NCBI GenBank assembly: GCA_030426005.1
Contig: JAUHZM010000046.1
Coordinates: forward strand, 1-14,573
Direction: 5' to 3'
Length of the DNA stretch: 14,573 nucleotides
Source: Gammaproteobacteria bacterium
Lineage (GTDB): Bacteria > Pseudomonadota > Gammaproteobacteria > Arenicellales > Arenicellaceae
Made by a program: the position numbers and the translations under genes. Shown one piece after another: positions 10,801 through 14,573 of this stretch (position 1 is its first letter; each line of letters starts with the position of its first letter). A model generated the notes under the pieces. That model had not been told where the DNA came from. It did no database searches and worked only from the letters and a program-made list of their open reading frames with translations.

Positions 10801-11225
10801 CCATCAGCAAGAATATGGTGACTTTTAAGCACGATCCAATTAACACCGTCCTGAAACTTATAAAGCTGAACCACAAACAATGGTTCGGCCATCAGCTTAA
10901 ACGGCTGCGCATAAAATGACTGAACCTGGCGCTTGGCGGACGCACGCGCTTGCTCCGCGGGTTGATTGGTCAGATCAAAACATGCTACCTCGATGTGTTG
11001 TTCAGTGCTCAACGCTTGGACACATTCGCCGCGGTCGTTGAGGCTCAGAGTCATTGTCAACGAGTCTATTTTAGAGCTCAACAAGTCAAGCGCCCGCTGT
11101 AGCAGTTCGTGCTCTACATGCTGACTCGTCTCCAATACAACGCCAACGTTGTAAAACGGCAAGTCTGGTTGTCGGCTTTGGTCGAAGTAGATCTCCGACT
11201 GCATAGATGTCAAACGCTGATACAT
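4803..11225 (-). CDS. Non-ribosomal peptide synthetase, C(starter)-A(Dab)-T-C-A(Dab)-T
   Basis: This 2140-residue synthetase should load two L-2,4-diaminobutyrate residues. Domains: condensation 1-430 (H136-H137-I-L-A-D141-G142); adenylation 455-968 (TSGSTGRPKG 611-620, YRTGD 852-856, K961); carrier 980-1060 (GGHSL, S1022); condensation 1075-1510 (H1208-H1209-IAS-D1213-G); adenylation 1530-2028 (TSGSTGVPKG 1686-1695, K2022); carrier 2040-2112 (GGHSL, S2078); acidic tail 2113-2140. Aligned by eye to GrsA, the code of the first A domain is D661-I662-W665-E702-M732-T734-A758-D766-D767-K961. The second is D1731-I-W1734-E1774-L1797-T1799-A1823-D1831-D1832-K2022. DIWELTADDK is, from memory, the Dab code of pyoverdine- and syringomycin-type synthetases. 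The first C domain has no upstream module and resembles starter domains that acylate the first residue; the acyl donor is unknown. A Dab transaminase is the gene immediately upstream. No good Shine-Dalgarno precedes the ATG at 11225, so the start is less certain; Met8 is the alternative. Confidence 0.96.
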   Translation of the reverse strand: MYQRLTSMQSEIYFDQSRQPDLPFYNVGVVLETSQHVEHELLQRALDLLSSKIDSLTMTLSLNDRGECVQALSTEQHIEVACFDLTNQPAEQARASAKRQVQSFYAQPFKLMAEPLFVVQLYKFQDGVNWIVLKSHHILADGYAIASVCRLLGVAYNVVAHNGDVASLDSITEFADEVARHSDYMQSPKFGKDWQYWAAKLAHLPDLVFDSYTHRSSVAHHYRLNLGPDVEEGLRVLATRLGVSLQHLGLAALATYCANVYGKHELLVAVPVHRRKNHHQKNMLGTMAGDIPCRLSPQPTLSIAELVEQVRLELRQNYRHTDFPLAQLLRDESVLSPERAMLTDVVFNYEFRGTNYLFEGEELIAHYLFSGAEQAALHVRMIDFGDVQPLGLYLSAHQALMPIEEVQLLADRLAWILQQFTELPETSSLESVSCLPPIERNRLLQDFSGSAKEYPYSKTIGERFAEQCLRTPEAVAVCDGDTRLTYRELADLANAFADALLTNDVSAGDLVGIYAERSAYFLAAMLGIWRLGAVYVPFDPRNPEARLQFMLDDAEPALLLVDRFTVARAKSLTNATCLELDEIVMNASVALPTAYHAEVDDPAAPAYLIYTSGSTGRPKGAMVHHHGAVHHIDAMLDQLNLIDGHHVSPLTFLQSASASSDISVWQFVAPILTGGKTVIFESLSDIDALLRVIEAEQIELIECVPVVIRLLLDRLSENTASVSALASLNWIMTTGDAVSASLVSDWFQLFPRIPVVNAYGPSETSDDVAVHIMHEALPDETSSVPIGRPITNTSLLVLDANNQLMPIGVPGELCVSGECVGLGYWRDEEKTASKFVRNPFSAFDGVHGSVMYRTGDLAAWNVDGELLFLGRADHQVQVRGYRVELGEIETVLSSFHAVGDVAVLLQGEEADATLRAYCTAKAGATLDVRELREYLAGKLPQHMLPDTIQCVAEMPRNAADKIDRKALADLQINQQPTANEASSVLLESELQRALADVWADILGTEVTGIGAKTNFFDIGGHSLSAVRLVAAIRSQWEIEIEIRHIFAYPELDALANYIESSNSAEQQVIEVAPDGIAIPLSYAQQRIWFIDQFEPGGSEYNASVAIRVRGELNVAALNQAFIDLVTRHAVLRTTYHEVGDAQVQRVNAPPADIVQITPLTDALSDAQALNAEINRYVEQPFDLSRDLMVRCVLLGAERAESVLIMTVHHIASDGWSQGIMMRELTELYAHHNDDGRRAPVLVDLPVQYHDYAYWQRQTLVDDAVNQHMDYWRPHLQGIPAVHNLPLDYARPAQQSHTGGLLVTVIDRPKLANMYQLISSRQLTLFMVLKAVFSALLHRYSGDDDIVIGSPVANREQAEIEALVGFFVNTLVYRTQLDERTTFTQLLAQCKKNALDAYAHQQLPFELLVDALQPKRSAAYNPLFQIMLTLENNDIGNWALDGLETDVIEPDSIASQFDLSLDVHESDNGLTLTWNYATDLFKESTIARLAQHFERLLVQLCQDPDVRIGQVDMLNESEREALLNEFNDTAQPELIAKTWPELFVSTVDVHANKIAARYRDDAITYQSLADQSERIALNLGDLAIGRGQVVAVYSERNLALLSTMVGVLRSGAAYLPLDPNHPAARTNSTLMKTRPDVIVVTDVALLAHNALCDNDKVVLLDALLEPTETTALSVQPALHDLAYVISTSGSTGVPKGVMVNHRGMINNMLAKVEPLGLSEHDTIAQTASQCFDISVWQFLTALTLGACTEIIPTCVTHDPDALQAHLNNREVRVWEPVPSMMRAVLTNPIPLPGLRVVLPTGEALTSDLVHDWFDQYPGIPLINAYGPAECSDDVTTERISSPVDTVSIGLPVPNARVHIVDSNQGLVPIGVVGEIAVSGPVVGDGYINDSELTERVFIRNPYSVGPMDDRLYLTGDLARRTENGKIEYLGRKDHQVKLRGLRIELDDIATALRRVDGVRDAAVIIHTTENQHQQLIGFVVSNQSELPPTQEATRRRLLTLLPSYMVPDQVCVIDALPLNANGKVDRKRLQGEVPVGAQSGKPPTTKTELRLVEIWSDLLGIEADSLFIESDFFSVGGHSLLGVRLVSAINAAFSIELPIRDIFDHRSIESMASQIDLIASQKAAMATMEGLTEDEIEEVEF
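4806..4889 (-). other. Acidic C-terminal docking tail of the first NRPS
   Basis: After the last carrier domain the protein ends in a 28-residue tail whose last part, MEGLTEDEIEEVEF, is strongly acidic and resembles the short linear tails (of the LSDEEVEALL kind) that pair with TubC-type docking domains. The following gene begins with such a domain. This supports direct transfer from the second Dab module to the Asp module. The assignment is inferred from position and composition. Confidence 0.65.
4813..4818 (-). promoter_or_regulatory. Ribosome binding site of the second NRPS, inside the end of the first
   Basis: GGAGGT lies 6 nt before the TTG start at 4806. It sits within codons GAG GAG GTG GAG, which encode the Glu-Glu-Val-Glu near the C-terminus of the upstream NRPS. 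With the 4-nt TTGA stop/start overlap, this predicts coupled translation of the two synthetases and supports a non-ATG start. Confidence 0.85.
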
Positions 11226-11313
11226 AACATAGGGTCGAAAGTGACACTCACGAGCTCGTTACCAAGCCCGTGAAGTGAGTTGAGTTTAAGGTGCGAGAGG
11301 CAGTGAGAGTTGA
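11226..11313 (-). other. 88-nt gap between transaminase and first NRPS, with a weak dyad
   Basis: The gap holds an inverted repeat, ACTCAC (11246-11251) and GTGAGT (11275-11280), with an alternative inner pairing TCACG (11248-11252)/CGTGA (11269-11273). A separate 10-bp palindrome ACGAGCTCGT (11250-11259) overlaps it. No T-run follows on the minus strand, so this is not a convincing intrinsic terminator. No convincing promoter or Shine-Dalgarno is seen before the NRPS ATG. The dyad could sequester the start region or stabilise the mRNA, but that is speculation. Confidence 0.35.
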
Positions 11314-12594
11314 TTAACCCGTGATTGCCTGACCGATCGTGGTGTTCGCCAAACTGCAATCCTTCAAAATAGACAAGCCTTGAGTCAAAACGTCGGAAGG
11401 AATATTCAATGCCGGAAGCAACTTGACGACCTCGCCATACGCACCACAGGTCTCGATGATGAGCCCCTGACGAAACGCACTTTCTGAGATCGCATTTGCC
11501 ACATCTGCTGATGGACATACTAGTCCTTGGATCATCCCTCGCCCGCGACGTTTGAATTCGCCACCAGACATCGCAACAATATCGTCAAGTGCCGCTGTTG
11601 TTTGTGCAGTTCGTTGATGTATCGAAGTCGAGAACGCGTCAGTTTGCCAATAGGTCAAGGCATGGCTCGCGGTGACAAAAGCCAAGTTATTCCCGCGAAA
11701 AGTCCCGTTATGTTGCCCCGGTTGCAGTGCGTCTATCTCCGGACTCACGAGCACAATAGCCATGGGCAACCCGTAGCCGCCTATAGACTTTGAAAGACAC
11801 ACCAAGTCAGGTTGAATATCAGCCATCTCAAAGCTAAAAAAATCACCGGTGCGACCACAGCCAACTTGAATATCATCCACGATGAGCAATGCCCCAATGC
11901 GCTTCGCTAGCTTTGCTAAGGACTGCAACCACTCTGCAGAGGCCGCATTCACACCACCTTCAGCCTGAATCGTTTCCAAAAGAAAGGCGGCAGGCGCGTC
12001 GTAACCACTACTGGGGTCATCGATCAAACGTTCAATCAAATCGACGCTATTTACATCCTTACCAAGATATCCATCAAATGGATATCGATCTACATCGGGT
12101 AGTTGACAACCAGCACCAGCTCGATTGTAGCTATTTCCAGTCGCTGCGAGCGCGCCCAGCGTCATCCCGTGAAAGCCATTGGTAAACGCGGCAATACGTT
12201 GGCGGCCAGTTGCGACGCGTGCAATTTTCAATGCTGACTCCACCGCGTTGGTGCCAGTGGGACCTGAAAACATGACTTTGTGCGGTAACTGTCTAGGACG
12301 CAGGACGGAGGCTTCGAAAGACTCCAAAAACGATTGCTTGGCAGCTGTGTGCAAGTCGAGGCTATGGCTTATCGAACTGAGCGTTAAGTATTCGATTAGT
12401 TTGTCGCGCATTTCTGGATTGTTGTGGCCATAGTTCAATGCACCCGCACCAGCGAAAAAGTCGATGTATTTTTGGCCTGACTCGTCCCAAATAATAGAGC
12501 CTTCCGCTTTGGCAAACACGACCGGAAACGAGCGACAATAGCTCCGAACATTGGACTCTCGACGGGCAAAAACATTATTTATTTCACTTAACAT
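11314..12594 (-). CDS. ectB: L-2,4-diaminobutyrate:2-oxoglutarate transaminase (class III, EctB/PvdH family)
   Basis: This PLP enzyme makes L-2,4-diaminobutyrate from L-aspartate 4-semialdehyde with glutamate as amino donor. The 426-residue length is normal for the family. Diagnostic stretches are visible: VRSYCRSFPVVF near residue 16, DFFAGAGALNYGHNNP 45-60, GPTGTNAVE 111-119, NGFHGMTLGALAATGN 139-154, IVDDIQVGCGRTG 238-250 (Asp240 or Asp241 for the PLP ring nitrogen), LSKSIGGYGLP with Lys269 as the probable Schiff-base lysine, and HNGTFRGNN 295-303. The ATG at 12594 has a weak AAAGAG 6 nt upstream. It lies 73 nt after the regulator gene and 88 nt before the NRPS. The ectoine genes ectA and ectC do not flank it, and both A domains of the next gene carry Dab codes. 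It therefore most likely supplies the peptide, like PvdH for pyoverdine, rather than ectoine. The symbol is a family-level label. Confidence 0.93.
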   Translation of the reverse strand: MLSEINNVFARRESNVRSYCRSFPVVFAKAEGSIIWDESGQKYIDFFAGAGALNYGHNNPEMRDKLIEYLTLSSISHSLDLHTAAKQSFLESFEASVLRPRQLPHKVMFSGPTGTNAVESALKIARVATGRQRIAAFTNGFHGMTLGALAATGNSYNRAGAGCQLPDVDRYPFDGYLGKDVNSVDLIERLIDDPSSGYDAPAAFLLETIQAEGGVNAASAEWLQSLAKLAKRIGALLIVDDIQVGCGRTGDFFSFEMADIQPDLVCLSKSIGGYGLPMAIVLVSPEIDALQPGQHNGTFRGNNLAFVTASHALTYWQTDAFSTSIHQRTAQTTAALDDIVAMSGGEFKRRGRGMIQGLVCPSADVANAISESAFRQGLIIETCGAYGEVVKLLPALNIPSDVLTQGLSILKDCSLANTTIGQAITG

Positions 12595-12667
12595 GATTCA
12601 CTCTTTGATAGGTTGGGTTAGCTCATTGATGTAGGGTAAGAGCCTAAGTGTGAAGAAATATATCAGC
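12595..12667 (-). other. 73-nt gap between regulator and transaminase
   Basis: Apart from part of a terminator-like hairpin at the end of the regulator gene and the weak AAAGAG ribosome site at 12601-12606, nothing definite is seen. No pair of hexamers near sigma-70 consensus with proper spacing was found, so co-transcription from the upstream promoter, partly attenuated, is plausible. Confidence 0.4.
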
Positions 12668-12681
12668 CTAGATTTGGCTGA
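12663..12681 (-). terminator. Weak hairpin spanning the regulator stop codon (possible attenuator)
   Basis: On the minus strand TCAGCC and GGCTGA form a 6-bp stem around a 7-nt loop that contains part of the TAG stop. It is followed by TATATTTCTTC, an imperfect U-tract. The stem is short, so this would be at most a leaky terminator between the regulator and the biosynthetic genes. Confidence 0.3.
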
Positions 12682-13693
12682 GTTTTGTCATAGAACAGGA
12701 TTCCTGTGAAAGACATATCTGCGGCTGACAGGAGACCACCGGAATACTGATTTGGATTTGGGTTTGTGCAACTTGGTGCAAACTCAAACCAAGGCCGTCG
12801 ACCAACAAACAGTCGCCGCGCTTTAAGTTGCGGGAGGTACCACCTGTATAGAACTGCGGCAAAGTAACCTGCTCAGAGGACATCAGCACTGGACGAGTCC
12901 AATCAGCGTAGTAGCGACTAGTTGGTAGCCAGTCAAATAAGCCAATATTCAGGGTTTGTTCCGGTAGGATGCCGTGATGCGTAAACGTAGCGTACAGGCC
13001 GGCCGGCAGTTGGTACATGTCTTGCGGACAACACCGCTTGGCCACCTGATCATCTACTTCGATCGCCGCCATCTTAAGCCCTAACTCCAATTCAGTTAGG
13101 TTCATCACATCTCGTGCAATATAAGTCGGTACGGTCGCTGCCAAGTTAAAGCCGCCGAGCGCTTGGAGCTTTTCACACAGGTTAAGGGTCGCGTCCCACA
13201 GGGTGTGCTCGTAACGCGAAGACATGTAACCTTGTGCGGACGAACTCAACAACCACTTCTCCGGAACCACCTCTATGCGTGGAGAGAGTGCCGCGCGCCG
13301 CTTGGGTTTAGTGCGAATGGCCGGTAAAACTTGTTGGCCATAGTACGCATTGCGGAACTTTGCCGGCGCCAAACCAAACCATTGCTTAAATGCTCGAGTA
13401 AAGTTTGCTTGGCTCGAAAAGCCTGAGATAAACGCAAGATCATTGAGCTTGTCATAAGTGCTGACTAGGCGCTTTGCCGCTAAGAACAAGCGATTTCTGA
13501 GAACAAACTCATTGAATGTCTCGCCGAGGTATTCAGTAAACAAAGCTTGGAAATGCACGGGCGAGTAAAAACACATCGCCGCTGTATCTTGGATTGAGAT
13601 GGGATTATCTAAAGAGTCGAGCACATACGAGACAGCCTTGTCTAAACGCCGCCGGTGCCGCATTTTCGTTTGGTAATTCGCGTTGCAGCCCAC
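12668..13693 (-). CDS. AraC-family regulator with GyrI-like C-terminal domain
   Basis: This is a probable pathway-specific transcription factor. Residues 16-115 form an N-terminal AraC-type double helix-turn-helix (first helix pair near SIQDTAAMCFYSPVHFQALF, second near NDLAFISGFSSQANFTRAFKQWFGLAPAKFR, the conserved family signature). Residues about 137-320 resemble a GyrI-like effector-binding domain (SPRIEVVPEKW, ELGLKMAAIEVDD, QLPAGLYATFTHHG, terminal strand IQISIPVV). The DNA-binding-first, GyrI-second order is that of Rob rather than of AraC itself. The region between WTRPVL (about 265-270) and the last strand is longer than I expect for this family. A 21-residue tail adds Cys322, Cys327 and Cys333, and a Cys-Cys pair lies at 221-222. 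The start is GTG at 13693 with a perfect AGGAGGT 5 nt upstream. A promoter-like region with a palindrome precedes it, consistent with autoregulation. The ligand is unknown; the peptide product or an intermediate is possible. Confidence 0.9.
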   Translation of the reverse strand: MGCNANYQTKMRHRRRLDKAVSYVLDSLDNPISIQDTAAMCFYSPVHFQALFTEYLGETFNEFVLRNRLFLAAKRLVSTYDKLNDLAFISGFSSQANFTRAFKQWFGLAPAKFRNAYYGQQVLPAIRTKPKRRAALSPRIEVVPEKWLLSSSAQGYMSSRYEHTLWDATLNLCEKLQALGGFNLAATVPTYIARDVMNLTELELGLKMAAIEVDDQVAKRCCPQDMYQLPAGLYATFTHHGILPEQTLNIGLFDWLPTSRYYADWTRPVLMSSEQVTLPQFYTGGTSRNLKRGDCLLVDGLGLSLHQVAQTQIQISIPVVSCQPQICLSQESCSMTKLSQI

Positions 13694-13698
13694 GGTAC

Positions 13699-13705
13699 AC
13701 CTCCT
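13699..13705 (-). promoter_or_regulatory. Ribosome binding site deciding the GTG start of the AraC-type gene
   Basis: A full-consensus AGGAGGT lies 5 nt upstream of GTG at 13693. This is the strongest ribosome site in the window and settles the non-ATG start of the regulator. It predicts efficient translation once the message is made. Confidence 0.85.
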
Positions 13706-13725
13706 GCTGAAATCGGTGGTTGCGA

Positions 13726-13756
13726 ACAGGCAAATACTAAACCTGTGTAAATTTAC
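13726..13756. repeat. Two small dyads in the leader of the AraC-type gene
   Basis: ACAGG (13726-13730) and CCTGT (13742-13746) form a 5-bp inverted repeat with an 11-nt spacer. Directly beside it is the perfect 10-bp palindrome GTAAATTTAC (13747-13756). In the transcript these lie about 30-60 nt before the start codon. They could be protein-binding sites or leader structure, but short AT-rich dyads arise by chance. Confidence 0.3.
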
Positions 13757-13832
13757 CCCTGATCGACTACCAACCAGAGAATGCTTAATCAGAACGAGAT
13801 TCGCATTTGAAAACTAAGGTACCGAGGCTTGA

Positions 13833-13866
13833 TGACAACTATATTAATTTTATTTGACAATTGTCA
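13833..13866. promoter_or_regulatory. Candidate operator: perfect 12-bp palindrome plus half-site repeat
   Basis: TGACAATTGTCA (13855-13866) is a perfect palindrome. A further copy of its half-site, TGACAA at 13833-13838, lies exactly 22 bp away in direct orientation, about two helical turns. The palindrome covers the predicted -35 and the extra half-site touches the -10. AraC-type proteins often bind direct repeats about 21-22 bp apart on one face of DNA, so autoregulation by the adjacent gene product is a reasonable inference. Another regulator cannot be excluded. Confidence 0.5.
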
Positions 13867-13867
13867 C
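13838..13867 (-). promoter_or_regulatory. Candidate sigma-70 promoter for the AraC-type gene
   Basis: On the minus strand GTGACA (13867-13862, five of six to TTGACA) and TATAGT (13843-13838, five of six to TATAAT) are separated by 18 nt in an AT-rich stretch. Initiation would be near 13830, giving a leader of roughly 135 nt before the GTG start. The -35 hexamer falls inside the neighbouring palindrome, as expected for a controlled promoter. Confidence 0.5.
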
Positions 13868-13885
13868 TTATATTGACTTTTAGGT

Positions 13886-14573
13886 CTAGGCTATTTGCAC
13901 CATATTGCCCACGTCACTGGGACGCTGATCATCCAGCTGAAAGGCGGTATGCAAGGCCGACACCGCACGATCCATCTCTTTCTCATCGACTAAGACCGAT
14001 ATTTTAATTTCCGAGGTCGAAATCATTTTGGTTGTAACACCCTGATCCACCAACGTTTCTAAGAGTAGCTGTGCGATCCCGGTATGCGATCTCATACCAA
14101 CGCCGATCACAGATACCTTGGCCAATTCACTGTCTCCCTCTATTCGCTCAACGCCAAGCTTCTTGCCCACCGAATACACGATCTCGAGACACAGCCGGTA
14201 GTCTTCCGCCGCGACCGTAAAGCTTAGGTCTGTCGCACCATGCGTGCCGAGGTTTTGAATAATAATATCTAAATTGATATTTGCCTCAGCGATCGCAGCA
14301 AATATCATTTTTAGCGCATTGGGTGAGCGGGGAATACCAAGCATTGAGATCTTGGCTTCTTTACGTTGAAAGGCAATGCCTGAAACCAGCGGGGATTCCA
14401 TGTGAGACTCCTGATTCATTCCGGAAATAATCGTTCCATCACCCGGCTCAAACGAGGATAGAACACGCAGTGGGACATGGTATTTACGCGCCATTTCAAC
14501 AGACCGCAACTGCAGCACTTTAGCGCCCATACTCGACATCTCTAACATCTCGTCATAGGTGATCTGATCCAGT
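13886..14573 (-). CDS. lysC: Aspartokinase, C-terminal part with two ACT domains, cut by right edge
   Basis: Aspartokinase phosphorylates L-aspartate to 4-aspartyl phosphate, the first step toward aspartate semialdehyde, lysine, threonine, methionine and Dab. Only the last 228 residues are visible. They begin LDQITYDEMLEMSSMGAKVLQ, the conserved end of the kinase domain, then RSVEMARKYHVPLRVLSSF and GTIIS. A first ACT region runs around GIAFQRKEAKISMLGIP to the QNLGTHGATDLSFTV loop. A second ACT region contains AKVSVIGVGMRSHTGIA, MISTSEIKISVLV and ALHTAFQL. This is the monofunctional LysC arrangement; no homoserine dehydrogenase follows. The gene stops at TAG 193 nt before the regulator, on the same strand. 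It may be a cluster-dedicated paralogue feeding Dab synthesis or the housekeeping gene by chance; context favours dedication. No intrinsic terminator is seen after it. Confidence 0.92.
   Translation of the reverse strand, partial: LDQITYDEMLEMSSMGAKVLQLRSVEMARKYHVPLRVLSSFEPGDGTIISGMNQESHMESPLVSGIAFQRKEAKISMLGIPRSPNALKMIFAAIAEANINLDIIIQNLGTHGATDLSFTVAAEDYRLCLEIVYSVGKKLGVERIEGDSELAKVSVIGVGMRSHTGIAQLLLETLVDQGVTTKMISTSEIKISVLVDEKEMDRAVSALHTAFQLDDQRPSDVGNMVQIA

Noticed and set aside
4803..11225. Recent internal duplication of the two Dab modules
   Set aside because: Both A domains share the code and several motifs, but nucleotide sequence and linkers have diverged widely; no long near-identical DNA repeat is visible.
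11210..11518. 102-codon minus-strand frame across the transaminase/NRPS junction, with an ATG at 11230 as rival NRPS start
   Set aside because: It is out of frame with both real genes and overlaps conserved transaminase sequence. The ATG at 11230 is 5 nt from the NRPS start in a different frame.
13855..13866. TGACAATTGTCA as an intrinsic terminator of the aspartokinase gene
   Set aside because: The stem is only 4 bp around AATT and is followed by A-rich rather than U-rich RNA sequence on the minus strand.
13694..13885. Fur box that would mark a siderophore cluster
   Set aside because: The gap contains AT-rich dyads but nothing I can align to a GATAATGATAATCATTATC-like 19-mer, so iron control is not claimed.
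11314..14573. Ectoine biosynthesis locus, because an EctB-like enzyme and an aspartokinase are present
   Set aside because: No ectA or ectC lies next to the transaminase, and the following gene is an NRPS with two Dab codes, so Dab is more likely a peptide precursor.

Overview
The window looks like part of a non-ribosomal peptide biosynthesis cluster from a Gram-negative bacterium, probably a gammaproteobacterium. The aspartokinase and the diaminobutyrate aminotransferase resemble Pseudomonas/Vibrio-type proteins, base composition is close to 50% GC by eye, and Shine-Dalgarno sites are conventional. The genus cannot be named from sequence alone. Every real gene lies on the minus strand, so transcription runs from high to low coordinates. 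Almost all of the window is coding.

In transcription order the layout is as follows. (1) 14573-13886 holds the C-terminal part of an aspartokinase with tandem ACT domains, cut by the right edge. (2) 13885-13694 is a regulatory gap with a promoter-like pair of hexamers, a perfect 12-bp palindrome and a repeated half-site. (3) 13693-12668 encodes an AraC-type regulator with a GyrI-like effector-binding C-terminus (Rob-like order), starting at GTG behind a perfect AGGAGGT. (4) 12594-11314 encodes an EctB/PvdH-type L-2,4-diaminobutyrate (Dab) transaminase. (5) 11225-4803 encodes a 2140-residue NRPS, C(starter)-A-T-C-A-T. (6) 4806 to beyond the left edge encodes a second NRPS, TubC-type docking domain-C-A-T-C-..., of which 1602 codons are visible. 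Its TTG start overlaps the previous stop by 4 nt.

The genes fit one pathway. Aspartokinase feeds aspartyl phosphate and, after reduction by an enzyme outside the window, aspartate semialdehyde. The transaminase converts that to Dab. Both adenylation domains of the first NRPS carry a Dab-type specificity code (DIWEMTADDK and DIWELTADDK). The adenylation domain of the second NRPS carries an Asp-type code (DLTKVGHIGK). The N-terminal condensation domain has no module before it and looks like a starter domain, so the predicted beginning of the product is acyl-Dab-Dab-Asp-(continuing beyond the left edge). No epimerization domain is seen, so L-residues are predicted for the visible part. Precursor supply and specificity codes therefore agree independently.

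The acyl donor, remaining modules, release domain, MbtH protein, tailoring enzymes and transporter are not in the window. It therefore cannot be decided whether the product is a siderophore, a cationic lipopeptide or something else. No tRNA, rRNA, CRISPR array, insertion sequence or attachment site was seen.
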